Part shown: one piece after another, positions 24,829 through 32,249 of the stretch
Layout: every line of letters begins with the position of its first letter
Position numbering within the stretch: position 1 is the first letter of the stretch
The notes under the pieces: model-generated
Told to the model about the DNA's origin: nothing
What the model saw: only the letters and a program-made list of their open reading frames with translations
The model's database searches: none
Program-made: the position numbers and the translations under genes
DNA from: Candidatus Saccharibacteria bacterium oral taxon 488
Lineage (GTDB): Bacteria > Patescibacteriota > Saccharimonadia > Saccharimonadales > Saccharimonadaceae
Assembly (NCBI GenBank): GCA_013100805.1
Contig: CP040000.1
Span: 558,001-622,000, forward strand
DNA: 64,000 nt
Direction: 5' to 3'

Positions 24829-25924
24829 CAGCGACGACCTTTCGGTAGAATAGATAGATGTAGCACGCCGAGGCAACAATCGAGAACGCCACCAACATCA
24901 ACGCCACGAGCGGCACCAGCGGCAACCAGTTCAACGCCGGTATCACCGTTTTGAGTGCGCCATCAATCGTAATAACCGGAATAAGCACCGCCGCCCAAAC
25001 CACGGCGAGCACCACCAGTAGCCACATCAATCGCAGCAAGATCCGCATCCGCCGCCCTAGTACAACGTCTGAAGCCAGTCGCGCTGCTTCTAGTGGATAC
25101 ATCCCCGGTAGGGTAATAATTACCATAGCGAACAACGTACTCGTCAGCCAATATATCGACAAGGTGACGATTAATATGGTGGCGCCGGCCGCCAACATCA
25201 ACACCACCGTCTGCTGCAACATGCCTGACGTGTCCGCCGCTCCATAAATAATGACCGCTATCGCTGCTGGTAATAATTGAATGAGCGCGATAAACACTAG
25301 GACCGACAGGGCGATGACCGGCGCGCCCGCATTATACAGCCCATCGCGAATCTTTGGACGCTTACCGACAATTACGCCGCGAACCAGCCAAATTGTCGTC
25401 AGCCATATATACAGCCCGATCAGCGCGCCAATAACCTGCTGCGATGATGCTACGCCACCCGTCGAACCACCGAGCTGATTGGTAACCACGCCAGCAAATA
25501 GCATCAATGTCGGCACAATAGTACCCAGGGCACCCCCCTGATTCGTTCCATTGATCGTATCCTTTAGCTGCTGATACGTGTCTTGCGAAATCAACCCCGA
25601 CAGCAACACACCCAGCACCGCGTATATCGCCGTCAACCCAACGAAGATCCGCCAGTGCTTTCGCATCAGTTGCCATGCTTGTTTGGTCAGCGCAAAGTAG
25701 CCTGGCAGTTTGAGCGAACGACGATAGTCACGTCGCTTGGTCACTCGAAAACTACGGTGCGGCCGACGGCGGAGAAAGGCTTGGCGGCGCTGCGTTAGTC
25801 GCTGCCAAGCCTTATTAAGCCGCTCTTTTAACGATACTTTTTTCTTTGTCGCGGCGCGACTATCCGCTTTTGAAGTTGCTCGTTTACGCCGCGTGGTGTG
25901 TTGTTTTTTAGTTGGCTTCGTCAT
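24809..25924 (-). CDS. Multi-pass membrane protein with basic N-terminus, unknown function
   Basis: A 371-residue protein. The first 75 residues are very rich in Lys, Arg, Thr and Ala (KPTKKQHTTRRKRATSK and RRQAFLRRRPHRS) and may contact nucleic acid or phospholipid head groups. Six or so membrane segments follow between about residues 92 and 365. No family signature is recognised; the pattern of paired long hydrophobic segments with small loops resembles glycerophosphoryl-diester-type membrane domains (DUF975-like), which is only an impression. It lies between htpX and ligA, two bases from the former, and is probably co-transcribed with both. Confidence 0.75.
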   Translation of the reverse strand: MTKPTKKQHTTRRKRATSKADSRAATKKKVSLKERLNKAWQRLTQRRQAFLRRRPHRSFRVTKRRDYRRSLKLPGYFALTKQAWQLMRKHWRIFVGLTAIYAVLGVLLSGLISQDTYQQLKDTINGTNQGGALGTIVPTLMLFAGVVTNQLGGSTGGVASSQQVIGALIGLYIWLTTIWLVRGVIVGKRPKIRDGLYNAGAPVIALSVLVFIALIQLLPAAIAVIIYGAADTSGMLQQTVVLMLAAGATILIVTLSIYWLTSTLFAMVIITLPGMYPLEAARLASDVVLGRRMRILLRLMWLLVVLAVVWAAVLIPVITIDGALKTVIPALNWLPLVPLVALMLVAFSIVASACYIYLFYRKVVADDSAPA

Positions 25925-25926
25925 GA

Positions 25927-26802
25927 TTACATCTTCGTTGCATTACTTCGCAGACGTGCGATTCGATCTTCTAGCGGCGGATGGGTGCTAAATAACTTTG
26001 AGAAAAAGCCAGGGCGCAGCGGATTATTCATAAACAAGTTTGCTGTTGAGGTACTCTGCTTGCGCATTGGCCGACCATAACTTTGTAACTTTTCCAGTGC
26101 CATCGCCAGCCCCTCCGAGTCGCGAGTTAATAGCGCGCCCGAGGCATCCGCGAGATACTCGCGCTGGCGGCTGACTGCCAGTTGCGTAATTGTTGCTAAA
26201 ATCGGTGCCAAGATTACTACTATAATACCCACGATGTAGACAACCGGACTAGTATCCCCGTCATCATCATCGCCATAAATCATCATCCGGAGTGCGATAT
26301 CAGCAAGCAACCCGATAGCGCTCACCAACCCAAAGGCAATCATACTAACGCGAATATCGTAGTTGCGCACATGGCTCATCTCGTGCGCCATCACCGCTTC
26401 CAGCTCGCGCTTGTCCATAATTTCCAACAGCCCAGTAGTCGCACCGACGATAGCGTGCTTTGGATCGCGGCCCGTCGCAAACGCGTTCGGCGCTGGATCG
26501 TCAATAATGTAGACTTTTGGCATCGGCATACCGGAAGCAATCGCGAGGTTTTCTACTACTCGCCACAGCTCCGGCGCATCCTTCTTTTCAATCTGCTGCG
26601 CACCGCTCATCGCCATGGCCAATTTACCAGCAATATAATATTGTAACCACGCATAAAGCAGCGCACAACCGACAATGATCAACGACAATGAATAGTTCTG
26701 TAGATACATACCGACCAGCACACCGATCACGCCGATGATCGCCACAAACACTGCCATGATCAGCACGGTGTTTCGCTTATTATGAGAAATTGCACTATAC
26801 AT
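25927..26802 (-). CDS. htpX: HtpX-like membrane zinc metalloprotease (M48)
   Basis: A membrane endopeptidase for quality control of membrane proteins. Of its 291 residues, two membrane segments lie at about 12-33 and 36-56. PNAFATGRDP precedes the zinc site HEMSHVRNYD (HExxH at residues 140-144), and two more hydrophobic segments lie at about 150-215. SRQREYLADASGALLT supplies the third zinc ligand (Glu). It is downstream of lemA, a frequent partner of HtpX in many bacteria. A TGGTATAAT box ends 6 nt before the ATG, so the mRNA should be leaderless. Confidence 0.95.
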   Translation of the reverse strand: MYSAISHNKRNTVLIMAVFVAIIGVIGVLVGMYLQNYSLSLIIVGCALLYAWLQYYIAGKLAMAMSGAQQIEKKDAPELWRVVENLAIASGMPMPKVYIIDDPAPNAFATGRDPKHAIVGATTGLLEIMDKRELEAVMAHEMSHVRNYDIRVSMIAFGLVSAIGLLADIALRMMIYGDDDDGDTSPVVYIVGIIVVILAPILATITQLAVSRQREYLADASGALLTRDSEGLAMALEKLQSYGRPMRKQSTSTANLFMNNPLRPGFFSKLFSTHPPLEDRIARLRSNATKM

Positions 26803-26808
26803 GTAGTT

Positions 26809-26817
26809 ATTATACCA
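26809..26817 (-). promoter_or_regulatory. Extended -10 promoter for htpX, leaderless
   Basis: Minus-strand TGGTATAAT, 6 nt before the htpX ATG. It begins directly after the T-run of the lemA terminator, so terminator and promoter are fused. Confidence 0.6.
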
Positions 26818-26847
26818 AAAACCGCCCGCCGAAAACAGGCGAGCGGC
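26817..26847 (-). terminator. Intrinsic terminator of lemA
   Basis: On the minus strand CCGCTCGCC, loop TGTTTTC, GGCGGGCGG, then TTTTT. A GC-rich stem of nine pairs (one mismatch or wobble) ends in a T-run, 26 nt after the lemA stop. Confidence 0.75.
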
Positions 26848-26873
26848 TTAGTTCAGGCAAAGATTATCCTACC

Positions 26874-27443
26874 TTAGAATTTCACCTCGACTGGATTCTC
26901 AACACTTGCTCGATCAGCAACCTCAAAGAACTCCTTGGCCTGGAAGCCGAACATACCAGCAACCATGTTAGCTGGGAACCTTTGAATCCTTGTGTTCAGA
27001 TCGCGGACGCCGCCATTGTAGAAGCGACGTGAAGCCTGGATCTTGTCTTCGGTATCGACCAGTTCTTGCTGCAGTTGTAAGAAGTTCTCATTAGCCTTCA
27101 GTTCCGGATACGCCTCAGCGACAGCGAACAGACTCTTTAGGGCGCCCTCTAACATATTCTCCGCCTGAGCCGTATCGGCCACGCCTTTGGCACCCATAAT
27201 GGCCGATCGCGCTTCAGTAACCTTTTCAAATACTTCTTTCTCGTGCGTGGCGTAGCCCTTGACTGAGTTAACCAGGTTTGGAATCAAGTCAGTCCGGCGT
27301 TTGAGCTGGACAGTGATATCACTCCATGCTTCCTCGACGCGGTTACGCAGCGTCACCAGTCCGTTGTACGTACCGATCAAAAACGCCACGATCAGAACGA
27401 TAACGACACCAACGATAATTAAGGTTATTATTACTGCATCCAT
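26874..27443 (-). CDS. lemA: LemA family protein
   Basis: A 189-residue LemA protein: one N-terminal membrane segment (about residues 4-26) with a very short outside tail, then a long helical domain. Family hallmarks are YNGLVTLRNRVEEAWSDITVQLKRRTDLIPNLVNSVKGYA, split at about residues 30-65, and the central NENFLQLQQELVDTEDKIQASRRFYN. The end reads MFGFQAKEFFEV. The molecular role of LemA is not established; it often accompanies HtpX or membrane-stress genes, as here. A strong AAGGAG site lies before the ATG. It has its own promoter and terminator and is divergent from the AbrB operon. Confidence 0.93.
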   Translation of the reverse strand: MDAVIITLIIVGVVIVLIVAFLIGTYNGLVTLRNRVEEAWSDITVQLKRRTDLIPNLVNSVKGYATHEKEVFEKVTEARSAIMGAKGVADTAQAENMLEGALKSLFAVAEAYPELKANENFLQLQQELVDTEDKIQASRRFYNGGVRDLNTRIQRFPANMVAGMFGFQAKEFFEVADRASVENPVEVKF

Positions 27444-27480
27444 GTTCTATTCTCCTTATGGTTAGTACCTTATACACATG

Positions 27481-27489
27481 ATTATACCA
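27481..27489 (-). promoter_or_regulatory. Extended -10 promoter for lemA
   Basis: Minus-strand TGGTATAAT. Transcription would start near 27475, giving a leader of about 30 nt that includes the AAGGAG site. Confidence 0.6.
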
Positions 27490-27492
27490 TAC

Positions 27493-27505
27493 ATACGAGT
27501 CGTAT
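27493..27505. promoter_or_regulatory. Inverted repeat ATACGA-G-TCGTAT, candidate operator
   Basis: A perfect 6+1+6 palindrome just upstream of the lemA -10. The nonamer AGTCGTATA, which includes one arm, recurs at 27551-27559 across the AbrB -10. The pair could be an operator for the adjacent AbrB-like regulator acting on both divergent promoters. Confidence 0.4.
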
Positions 27506-27531
27506 AGTGGCAAAATCATGCCAACTCATTG

Positions 27532-27561
27532 TTGACACGCAGCTCATCATAGTCGTATACT
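27532..27561 (+). promoter_or_regulatory. Promoter of the AbrB-ABC transporter operon
   Basis: TTGACA (27532-27537), 18 nt spacer, TATACT (27556-27561). The leader is about 35 nt and holds AAGGA 6 nt before the ATG at 27602. Confidence 0.75.
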
Positions 27562-27601
27562 TATTCATATAAATCATATTTATATGAAAGAAAGGAATTA
27601 T

Positions 27602-27817
27602 ATGACAAAACCAAAGAGTAGACATGCTTGGACAGTCAAGGTTGGCGAACGCGGGCAAATTGTGATACCCAAAGAGGCACGAGATATTTTTAATATCAAG
27701 CCTGGCGATACACTTATCATGCTCGGCGACAAGCAGCAAGGAATTGCTATTCCGACTAAGAATAAAGTCATTGATACAATCACCGCCGTGCTCAATGATA
27801 CGGAGATGAAATCATGA
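27602..27817 (+). CDS. AbrB/SpoVT-family DNA-binding regulator
   Basis: A 71-residue swapped-hairpin transcription factor: WTVKVGERGQIVIPKEARDIF (split over about residues 11-31) and FNIKPGDTLIMLGDKQQGIAI are the classic AbrB/SpoVT pattern. It probably binds its own control region, where the AGTCGTATA repeats lie, and regulates the two ABC transporter genes with which it overlaps (ATGA at 27814). The ATG at 27602 is chosen because AAGGA precedes it by 6 nt; an in-frame ATG at 27584 has no such site. Confidence 0.9.
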   Translation: MTKPKSRHAWTVKVGERGQIVIPKEARDIFNIKPGDTLIMLGDKQQGIAIPTKNKVIDTITAVLNDTEMKS

Positions 27818-28539
27818 ATGCAATCACTGCGACCAACTTAACAAAACGCTACGGTGACTTTGTCGCAGTCGACAGCCTTAATCTATCAATTGAAAAGGGT
27901 GAGTTATTTTCACTACTTGGTGTCAATGGTGCGGGTAAGACGACATTGATTAAAATGTTATCTTGCTTAAGCCAACCAACACAAGGTGATGCTATTTTAC
28001 TCGGCAATAGTATTACCGAAAAACCTCAGGCGGTCAAACAGATGATCAACGTTTCACCACAAGAAACTGCTGTAGCTGGTAATTTATCAGTCCGCGAGAA
28101 TCTCGAACTGATCGCTGGACTCTACGGACAATCTGCTCATAACGCCAGTGAGAGCGCCTCGCGTATGGCAAGCCAATTCAAACTCGAAACTGTCGAACAT
28201 AAAAAAGCTAAGCATTTGTCTGGCGGCATGCAGCGACGCCTGTCGATCGCCATGGCACTCATCTCAAATCCAAAAATATTATTCATTGACGAACCAACGC
28301 TAGGTCTTGATATTTTTTCGCGCCGTGAGTTATGGGAGGCGATCCAGTTGCTCAAAGGTACAGTGACGACGCTGTTGACAACTCACTATCTCGAGGAAAT
28401 TGAAGCATTGTCTGATCGTGTCGGCGTTATGGCGCGCGGCAAGCTCGTGGCAATCGGTACAGTAGCAGAACTGCAAAAACAAACTAATACACGCACCCTT
28501 GAGGATGCGTTTGTCGCACTTGTAGGAGATATTCGATGA
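27814..28539 (+). CDS. ABC transporter ATP-binding protein
   Basis: The cytoplasmic ATPase of an ABC-2 type exporter, 241 residues. Walker A GVNGAGKTT at about residue 37, Q-loop region SPQETAV, signature LSGGMQRR, Walker B ILFIDEPTLGLD and the switch His in TTHYLEE are all intact. This class (DrrA/NatA-like) usually exports lipophilic compounds, ions or antibiotics; the substrate is unknown. The next gene, overlapping by ATGA, encodes the matching permease, and the previous one an AbrB regulator. Confidence 0.95.
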   Translation: MNAITATNLTKRYGDFVAVDSLNLSIEKGELFSLLGVNGAGKTTLIKMLSCLSQPTQGDAILLGNSITEKPQAVKQMINVSPQETAVAGNLSVRENLELIAGLYGQSAHNASESASRMASQFKLETVEHKKAKHLSGGMQRRLSIAMALISNPKILFIDEPTLGLDIFSRRELWEAIQLLKGTVTTLLTTHYLEEIEALSDRVGVMARGKLVAIGTVAELQKQTNTRTLEDAFVALVGDIR

Positions 28540-29285
28540 GAGCTTTACTATTTGCTAAACGCTGTACAAAAGAAGTTGTACGCGATCCGATCAATCTATT
28601 CTTTGGATTAGTCTTTCCACTCGTTTTGCTTGGACTGCTCTCTATTATAAATGCCAGCATTCCCGCCGAAGCCAATAATACTATGTTTGCCATCAAAAAT
28701 TTGGCACCAGGTATCGCAATGTTCGGTACGGCATTCCTAGCACTATTCTCAGGTATGCTCCTAGCAAAAGACCGAACTTCATCATTCCTGATGCGTCTGT
28801 TTACCTCGCCTATGACAGCCCGAGATTTTATCATTGGATACACAATTCCGATGATTATCATTGCTACCATGCAGGCAGTGATTACCCTCGTTATCGCCTG
28901 CTTTATCGGGCTCGACTTTTCAGTGCATATTATTGGGGCAATCGTTATTACAACGGTAACGTCGCTTCTATTTGTTGGATGTGGGTTATTCTTCGGCAGT
29001 CTCATTAACGAGCGAGCAGTTGGCGGTATATGTGGCGCCCTGCTCACCAATGTCGCTGGCTGGCTGTCGGGCGTATTTGTCCCGGTTGATCTCATCGGCG
29101 GTGGCTTTAAAATGGTTGCGGAAGCACTGCCATTTTACCACAGTGTTGCTGCCATTAAAGGTAGCATCGAGGGAAATTGGCAAGTCATCACACCACATCT
29201 ACTGATTGTTTTGTGTTATACCACCGTTATCTTTACACTCGCCATCTATATCTTTCGGCGAAAGATGACCGGACGAAACACTTAA
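28536..29285 (+). CDS. ABC-2 type transporter permease
   Basis: The membrane half of the transporter, 249 residues, with six hydrophobic segments at about residues 20-40, 58-80, 100-125, 132-160, 165-185 and 220-243. The first cytoplasmic stretch AKRCTKEVVRDPINLFFGLVFP is typical of ABC-2 permeases. It overlaps the ATPase gene by 4 nt and ends in front of a bidirectional-looking terminator, closing a three-gene operon. Confidence 0.93.
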   Translation: MRALLFAKRCTKEVVRDPINLFFGLVFPLVLLGLLSIINASIPAEANNTMFAIKNLAPGIAMFGTAFLALFSGMLLAKDRTSSFLMRLFTSPMTARDFIIGYTIPMIIIATMQAVITLVIACFIGLDFSVHIIGAIVITTVTSLLFVGCGLFFGSLINERAVGGICGALLTNVAGWLSGVFVPVDLIGGGFKMVAEALPFYHSVAAIKGSIEGNWQVITPHLLIVLCYTTVIFTLAIYIFRRKMTGRNT

Positions 29286-29327
29286 TTTATCTGGATCTGG
29301 CGCCCTAGAATTCAACTATCCATAACG

Positions 29328-29353
29328 AAAGCCGCCCTTTATCGGCGGCTTTT
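29328..29353 (+). terminator. Intrinsic terminator of the AbrB-ABC operon
   Basis: AAAGCCGCC, loop of seven bases, GGCGGCTTTT. The stem continues into A/T pairs, so it may act in both directions and also end the tRNA-Leu transcript from the other strand. Confidence 0.8.
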
Positions 29354-29363
29354 GTAACAATTG

Positions 29364-29449
29364 TGGTGCGCGAGGCGGGAATCGAACCCGCACGACTTTT
29401 GGTCAAGGGATTTTAAGTCCCTCGCGTCTACCAATTCCGCCACTCGCGC
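29364..29449 (-). tRNA. tRNA-Leu (UAA)
   Basis: Minus-strand GCGCGAG acceptor pairing with CTCGCGC, D-arm with GGTAGACGCG, anticodon stem GGGAC/GTCCC-like around TTAAAA giving anticodon UAA, a long variable arm typical of class II tRNAs, and a GTTCGATTC T-arm. Discriminator A and an encoded CCA (29366-29364) complete it. Confidence 0.95.
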
Positions 29450-29530
29450 GTATTTACCATTATTCATGACGTCAAGCCCCCTGCAACATAATTTTAAATA
29501 TTATGTAGCTAGCACCCGCGTCTACAACAA

Positions 29531-30157
29531 TTATACTACATTTTCTGGATCATAAAAATGATCTAGCCGAGCATCTAGCAGCGCCCGCACCTCATCATAA
29601 TATCGACCAACAACAGGATGTCTCTGGACCTTTTCGCGATGCGGTATCATATGATACTGGTACGCTTCACGAGTTGTGCGACAATGATGAGCATACTCAC
29701 CTCCATCAAGATAGTCATAGGCAACCGGCATAAATTTATCAAGCGCATAGACGAAACATGCTTCTTCGCTAGAAAAAGATTCGTATTCCTTAATCGTTTC
29801 AGCGATCCATGGCATATATGAGAAATCTGATTGAATACGCTCCAACGCTGCTGCCTCACGAATTTTTCGCTCAGATGAATTTGCCGCCTGGCTATCCATT
29901 GCCGATACATCACCCGAATAGACCTCTACAACATCATAAACAATGGCAAATTGGGCAACTTTACCAATATCTAATTTCGGATTAATCTGCGGAGCGAGCG
30001 CACACGCTAACAATGCTAAAGCCCAGGAATGTTCCGCATCATTTTCCCTAAGTGGTGATCGTTTTGGCGGCACAATGTCACGATGAATATAATACATCGG
30101 CACGATTAATGAACTAATTAGCTGGAGTATATGCTGAATATCTGGAGGTCGTTTCAT
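29531..30157 (-). CDS. HD-domain protein (YfbR-like) with an altered HD motif
   Basis: About 208 residues of the HD_3/YfbR-like fold, whose active members are 5'-deoxynucleotidases. The first metal His is in ENDAEHSW and the last Asp in YALDKF. The defining pair, however, reads IVYDVVEVYSGD, so Tyr replaces the His of the HD dyad; the codon is TAT where CAT would be expected, one base apart. The rest of the loop (VEVYSGD) is well kept. It may have lost or changed metal-dependent activity. The ATG at 30157 is chosen over a TTG four codons earlier. It lies between tRNA-Leu and tRNA-Cys. Confidence 0.8.
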   Translation of the reverse strand: MKRPPDIQHILQLISSLIVPMYYIHRDIVPPKRSPLRENDAEHSWALALLACALAPQINPKLDIGKVAQFAIVYDVVEVYSGDVSAMDSQAANSSERKIREAAALERIQSDFSYMPWIAETIKEYESFSSEEACFVYALDKFMPVAYDYLDGGEYAHHCRTTREAYQYHMIPHREKVQRHPVVGRYYDEVRALLDARLDHFYDPENVV

Positions 30158-30215
30158 GGAATTACTCAATTACTTAAACAAAAAGTCCCATAACGAAGAC
30201 CGTTGTATTATCCCC

Positions 30216-30289
30216 TGGAGGCACGTACGAGAGTCGAACTCGTCTAAAAGGTTTTGCAGACCTCTGCGTAACCGCTCCGCCAACGCGCC
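30216..30289 (-). tRNA. tRNA-Cys (GCA)
   Basis: Minus-strand GGCGCGT acceptor pairing with ACGTGCC (one G-U), anticodon loop CTGCAAA giving GCA, T-arm GAGTTCGACTC, discriminator U as usual for Cys, and encoded CCA (30218-30216). Confidence 0.95.
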
Positions 30290-30309
30290 GCTTCATTCAT
30301 TATACCAAA

Positions 30310-32112
30310 CTATAATTGTTCTTTGAACATTTCATAGAACTCACCGCGTTTGGCGATCAGCTCGCTACATGATCCTTGCTCGACAATTCGGCCAGCCCTC
30401 ATAAAGTAAATCACGTCAGCCTTTTTCACCGTGCTCAGACGATGGCTGATGGCGATGATGGTTTTGTCTTTTTGCTTAAACAAGTGGCGGAAAATTCGTG
30501 CTTCAGCTGCCGCATCAACGGCACTGGTTGGCTCGTCCAAAATAACGATCGGTGCATCACGGTAAAAATTACGCGCCAACGCCAGCCGCTGCCATTGCCC
30601 ACCCGACAAATCCACGCCCTTGTCATCACTATCATCCGTCATCCATTTGTCAACATAGCTATCCCCGCCCTTTGGCAATTTCTTCACGAAATCATCAGCT
30701 TCCGCCTGCTTAAGCGCAGCCGCCAGCCTCTCTCGGTCTGGCTCACGAGAAACATCGCCATACCACACATTTTCATGAGCCGTCGCAAAATCATAGCGAA
30801 TAAAACTCTGACTCAGTACAGCTAGTTGTCGGTGCCAATCGGCCGTATTCACCTCGCTAAGATTCCGCCCGTCAATCAAAACATCGCCGCCAGTCGGCTG
30901 ATACAACCCCGTCAATAATTTCACTAGCGTGGTTTTACCCGCACCATTCTCACCGACAATCGCCACGTGCTGACCGCGCTTAATCTCCAGCGACAGACCT
31001 TTGAATACCAGAATTTCGCTGCCCGGATAGTGGAACGTGACGTTGCTCACCGTAATTGATTTATCCATGCTAAGCGGCAGACTTGGCCTGGTGCTTGCTA
31101 GCGGCAACTTCATAAACCGCTGATAGTCGACCATATTTGCCACTTCCTCGTCGATAGAATTATACGTTGAAATCAAGCTATCGACGCTGCCGAGTACTCG
31201 ACTCACCATTTGTTGCACCAACACGAACTGGCCGATCGGCTGACGATGAGCGATAATTTCTAGCGTCACCCACACCAGCGCCGCTACTTCTGCAGCCGCC
31301 TGCAGCGCCTCGCCGCCGAATCGCTTGGCCATAAAGCTGCGCTCATATTTAATCATCTGCAACTGATCTTTATCGCGCAAGGCGGCCCGCTCCGTCAATA
31401 AATGCTTGATAAGACCGTACAATCGTAGCTCGGCGACGTTCTCTGGCCTACTCACCGCATACTCAATCCACCACATGCGCCGCCTGACATTGGTATTTTT
31501 GCGCCAATAGCTTGATGTCAAACGAGATAGGCGGAACTGGACAATGCCGCTAGGGATGATGGCCATGACAAGCAGCAGCCCTAGCCACCAACCAACTGAC
31601 GAGATAATCCATAGCCCAACCACCAGCGAAACAATATTCGTCACGATGCTAGTCAGCCGCGAAAACAGATATGAAAATGAACCAGCAAACCGCCTCGCTC
31701 GATCAAACGTATCAATCGTCGCCGGATCATCATAGCGCCAGAAATCCAGCCCGTGAAGCCGCACATACATCTGGTCATTAATGCTCAATTCTAGCTGGTA
31801 GCGCATTAATTGCTCAAAATATGCCTGCACAATTCCCCAAAAGCTCATGACTACGCCAAGCACCACCGTAATGATTACATACACAAACAGCTGTCGTGAA
31901 TCGCCGCCGCCAGTATACGCCTCGGTCAGTGCAGTCGTTGTCAGCGCCGCAAAATACGTCGTCGCAAGCGGCAACGACGCTGTCAATACCGCGCCAACCG
32001 CCTGAATGAAAATAGCACGCGGCGATGTTCGCCAAATCGTCACCAGAACATCAACCAGCGTTTTAGCGATCTGGCGAGCTTGGGGCCTATCAGTTTCTGA
32101 CGAATCTGGCAT
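30310..32112 (-). CDS. ABC exporter, fused membrane and ATPase domains
   Basis: A 600-residue half-transporter. The six-helix membrane domain occupies about residues 25-330 and the ATPase domain about 355-600. Walker A GENGAGKTT, Q-loop LSQSF, signature LSGGQWQR, Walker B IVILDEPTSAVD and switch His ISHRLST are intact. As a homodimer it would export lipids, peptides or drugs. No partner half-transporter lies nearby. It is isolated between tRNA-Cys and tRNA-Leu(GAG). Confidence 0.93.
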   Translation of the reverse strand: MPDSSETDRPQARQIAKTLVDVLVTIWRTSPRAIFIQAVGAVLTASLPLATTYFAALTTTALTEAYTGGGDSRQLFVYVIITVVLGVVMSFWGIVQAYFEQLMRYQLELSINDQMYVRLHGLDFWRYDDPATIDTFDRARRFAGSFSYLFSRLTSIVTNIVSLVVGLWIISSVGWWLGLLLVMAIIPSGIVQFRLSRLTSSYWRKNTNVRRRMWWIEYAVSRPENVAELRLYGLIKHLLTERAALRDKDQLQMIKYERSFMAKRFGGEALQAAAEVAALVWVTLEIIAHRQPIGQFVLVQQMVSRVLGSVDSLISTYNSIDEEVANMVDYQRFMKLPLASTRPSLPLSMDKSITVSNVTFHYPGSEILVFKGLSLEIKRGQHVAIVGENGAGKTTLVKLLTGLYQPTGGDVLIDGRNLSEVNTADWHRQLAVLSQSFIRYDFATAHENVWYGDVSREPDRERLAAALKQAEADDFVKKLPKGGDSYVDKWMTDDSDDKGVDLSGGQWQRLALARNFYRDAPIVILDEPTSAVDAAAEARIFRHLFKQKDKTIIAISHRLSTVKKADVIYFMRAGRIVEQGSCSELIAKRGEFYEMFKEQL

Positions 32113-32137
32113 GGTAAAAAATTACAATAATTCCGTC

Positions 32138-32225
32138 TGGTGCGAGCGAGAAGACTTGAACTTCCACGAGCGTAATGCTCACTAGCCCCTCAAGCTAGCG
32201 CGTCTACCAATTCCGCCACGCCCGC
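32138..32225 (-). tRNA. tRNA-Leu (GAG)
   Basis: Minus-strand GCGGGCG acceptor pairing with CGCTCGC, D-arm GGTAGACGCG, anticodon stem CTAGC/GCTAG with loop TTGAGGG giving GAG, a long variable arm, T-arm with GTTCAAGTC, and encoded CCA (32140-32138). Confidence 0.94.
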
Positions 32226-32249
32226 ATGACCACTTACCATTATACCTGA

